A stretch of DNA of 64,000 nt from Pontibacillus halophilus JSM 076056 = DSM 19796. GTDB taxonomy: Bacteria > Bacillota > Bacilli > Bacillales > BH030062. Of the stretch, positions 62,429 through 64,000 are shown one piece after another. Each line of letters begins with the position of its first letter. The first letter of the stretch is position 1. The notes under the pieces are model-generated. The model saw nothing but the letters and a program-made list of their open reading frames with translations, was not told the origin of the DNA and made no database searches. The position numbers and the translations under genes are program-made. The stretch covers positions 103,593 through 167,592 of the forward strand of contig NZ_AULI01000009.1 of the NCBI RefSeq assembly GCF_000425205.1, in the 5' to 3' direction.

Positions 62429-63388
62429 ATGCGTGTACAGACGAGAGTTACGGAACTATTAGGGATTGAATATCCAATCCTTCAAGGGGGATTAGCTCAT
62501 CTGGCTTACTCTGAACTAGCTTCTGCTGTCAGTAATGCAGGAGGATTAGGGCAAATTACAGCGATGAGCTTAGAAGAACCGAAACGATTACGAGAAGAGA
62601 TTCTAGCGTTACAGAAGAAGACGACGAAACCGTTTGGTGTGAATTTCGCTATTGGTCAGCATGGGAGGCGTTATGAGGAGTTTTTAGAAGTCGCTTTAGA
62701 AGAACAAGTTCCGGTATTAACGATAACAGGCGGCAATCCAAAACCCCTTCTACAAGCCGTGGAAGGTAAGGGGATTGTCACGCTTGTGTTAGTAGCTTCT
62801 GTACGACAAGCAATCAAGGCGGAGGAGCTAGGTGCGGATGCGGTCATGGTCGTTGGGCATGAGGGGGGAGGTCACCTTGGCAGAGATGATGTGGGGACGA
62901 TGGTCCTTACGCCTTCAGTGGTTGATAGAGTGGATATCCCTGTAATCGCATCTGGTGGGATATCAGATGGAAGGGGGTTCATGGCAGCTCTTGCCCTTGG
63001 CGCGGAGGGGATTGAAATGGGGACGAGGTTTATTGCGACTAAGGAATGTGTACACGCCCACGAGCGCTATAAACAAGATTTACTTGCTAGTGATAGCACA
63101 TCAACGACGGTTATTAAACGAAGCCTAGGTACTCCAGCAAGAGCATTGAGCAACACATGGACAGAACGCATCTTACAGCTTGAAAAAGACGAACCTGGTT
63201 TCTCTGTGTTACAATCGTATATCGATGGACAAGCGAACAAACGCTATATTTATGATGGAGATGAGCAGAATGGGTTTGGCTGGGCTGGCCAAGTTGCAGG
63301 GCGGATCCATGATGTGCCCTCGGTCCAGATGCTTTTCTCACGTATCATTGAAGAAGCCTCATCCATTAGAGAGAAATGGGGCATGTAG
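62429..63388 (+). CDS. Nitronate monooxygenase / FabK-like flavoprotein
   Basis: A 319-residue TIM-barrel FMN oxidoreductase: VTELLGIEYPILQGGLAHLAYSELA at the front, GHEGGGHLGR near residue 150 and IPVIASGGISDGRGFMAALALGAEGIEMGTRF at the phosphate-binding end. This family contains nitronate monooxygenases and enoyl-ACP reductase II (FabK); without the diagnostic cation-loop comparison I cannot separate them. GGAGGGGA precedes the ATG. It is divergent from speA and 15 nt upstream of yktA, so probably cotranscribed with it. Confidence 0.8.
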   Translation: MRVQTRVTELLGIEYPILQGGLAHLAYSELASAVSNAGGLGQITAMSLEEPKRLREEILALQKKTTKPFGVNFAIGQHGRRYEEFLEVALEEQVPVLTITGGNPKPLLQAVEGKGIVTLVLVASVRQAIKAEELGADAVMVVGHEGGGHLGRDDVGTMVLTPSVVDRVDIPVIASGGISDGRGFMAALALGAEGIEMGTRFIATKECVHAHERYKQDLLASDSTSTTVIKRSLGTPARALSNTWTERILQLEKDEPGFSVLQSYIDGQANKRYIYDGDEQNGFGWAGQVAGRIHDVPSVQMLFSRIIEEASSIREKWGM

Positions 63389-63403
63389 GGAGGACGTTTT
63401 ATA

Positions 63404-63682
63404 ATGAGTGAACAGTACAATTATCCAATTGATGTTGAACATTGGTCTACAGAAGAAGTTATTGATGTGATTAATTTCTATCACATAATTGAGAAAGCAT
63501 ATGAAGAGGGGATTAAGCGCAGTGATTTAATGATGGCATATACTCGATTTAAGCAAATTGTTCCTTCAAAGAGCGAAGAAAAAAAGCTAGGAGAAGAATT
63601 TCAGCAACAATCTGGTTACTCCATTTACAAAGCAGTGAAAGAGGCAAAACAAACTGAAGAAGAAGGTTACGTGAAGTTATAA
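63404..63682 (+). CDS. yktA: UPF0223 family protein YktA
   Basis: A 92-residue acidic helical protein: YNYPIDVEHWSTEEVIDVINFY, IEKAYEEGIKRSDLMMAYTRFKQIVPSKSEEKKL, QQSGYSIYKAVKEAK. It matches B. subtilis YktA (UPF0223), which also follows speA. Function unknown. Ribosome site GGGAGGAC. The stop codon is only 5 nt before the start of an inserted ISL3-type element, so the gene is intact but its downstream neighbour has been displaced. Confidence 0.88.
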   Translation: MSEQYNYPIDVEHWSTEEVIDVINFYHIIEKAYEEGIKRSDLMMAYTRFKQIVPSKSEEKKLGEEFQQQSGYSIYKAVKEAKQTEEEGYVKL

Positions 63683-63687
63683 ATAAA

Positions 63688-64000
63688 GGTTCTAAGTCAA
63701 TTGTTGGGGTAGGAGGCAAACTCCTGCCCCTTAACCAACTTGAAAGTCTTTTGTATGTTTGTATTGATGATGCAGAAGAATCTTCAATCGGAAACGGTCA
63801 TACCTTCGGAATCCGAACGCATCTCGCTTAATAACCTTCGTTTGATTGTTCAACCCTTCTACGAATCCGTTGCTATAGTTGAACGCAAAGCTGTTCAAAA
63901 TCTCTGGTTGCCAGTTCTTCAACGTTTTTATCCCCTGAATAAACTCCGAAAGCCCAGCTTGATTCACTTTCTCATAAAAGGCCTGTAACGCTTCTTTAAC
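63688..64000 (-). mobile_element. ISL3-type insertion sequence, partial (window edge)
   Basis: Starts with GGTTCTAAGTCAATTG, the GG-beginning terminal sequence style of ISL3 elements, followed by a small hairpin (GGAG-GCAAA-CTCC) and the end of a transposase gene. The element continues beyond 64000, so its other terminus and target duplication cannot be seen. Confidence 0.65.
63731..64000 (-). CDS. ISL3 family transposase, C-terminal part
   Basis: The reading frame is open from the window edge to the stop at 63731, giving the last 89 residues. The block SFAFNYSNGFVEGLNNQTKVIKRDAFGFRRYDRFRLKILL is the C-terminal DDE-domain end of ISL3/IS204-type transposases, including the catalytic Glu in FVEGLNN. 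The 5' part lies outside the window, so whether it is intact is unknown. The visible segment has no frameshift. Confidence 0.85.
   Translation of the reverse strand, partial: VKEALQAFYEKVNQAGLSEFIQGIKTLKNWQPEILNSFAFNYSNGFVEGLNNQTKVIKRDAFGFRRYDRFRLKILLHHQYKHTKDFQVG

Overview
The window comes from a Firmicute of the family Bacillaceae, probably a salt-tolerant genus near Pontibacillus or Halobacillus. The genus is inferred from overall flavour (BCCT osmolyte carrier, KtrC, acidic lipoproteins) and not proven. The strongest evidence is gene order. Two blocks follow the Bacillus subtilis ykuE-ykuT and ykqB(ktrC)-rnjA-pdh-speA-yktA chromosome segments almost gene for gene, but each block has insertions.

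Layout. 0-6.5 kb: a Spo0E-like phosphatase, patA (diaminopimelate aminotransferase), an FbpB-like peptide, a patatin-like lipase, a ZIP metal transporter, cheV and ykyB. 6.5-17.8 kb: an SCO copper chaperone, a Gly/Tyr/Pro repeat protein, ykuE, fadH, a hemolysin III protein, ykuI (degenerate EAL), darB, dapH-dapL (the lysine/peptidoglycan branch that patA also serves), ykuS, a CNNM/CorC-type protein and ykuT. A tandem pair of palindromic repeats abuts ykuT. 18.2-25.2 kb: the heterodimeric ABC exporter yknUV, a cyanide-insensitive-type cytochrome bd oxidase with a Rex box upstream, and ktrC. 25.4-43 kb: an energy and carbohydrate island holding a pyruvate oxidase, a glgBCDAP glycogen operon ending in a neopullulanase-like enzyme, and a maltodextrin-type ABC importer with an oligo-1,6-glucosidase behind a promoter that overlaps a cre-like site. 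43-54 kb: rpoY-rnjA, an EamA permease, ykrA, def, ykyA and pdhABCD. 54-64 kb: a BCCT carrier, an aromatic-acid-exporter-like protein, an IS605/IS1341-type element (TnpB with a divergent ribbon-helix-helix gene), a polysaccharide deacetylase lipoprotein, the dual-function SR1/SR1P small RNA, speA, a nitronate monooxygenase-like enzyme, yktA and the end of an ISL3-type insertion sequence cut by the window edge.

How the parts fit. Imported or internal alpha-glucans are trimmed by the oligo-1,6-glucosidase and neopullulanase, stored and mobilised by Glg enzymes, and feed pyruvate to the PDH complex or pyruvate oxidase. Electrons can leave through the bd oxidase under redox control. SR1/SR1P sits beside speA as it does in B. 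subtilis and links sugar status to arginine metabolism and GapA.

Most genes have clear Shine-Dalgarno sites. At least twelve use TTG or GTG starts, so several starts given here are shorter than the longest ATG-to-stop reading. Most transcription units end in obvious intrinsic terminators. I saw no rRNA, tRNA, CRISPR array or prophage. Everything rests on reading the sequence; no search was run.
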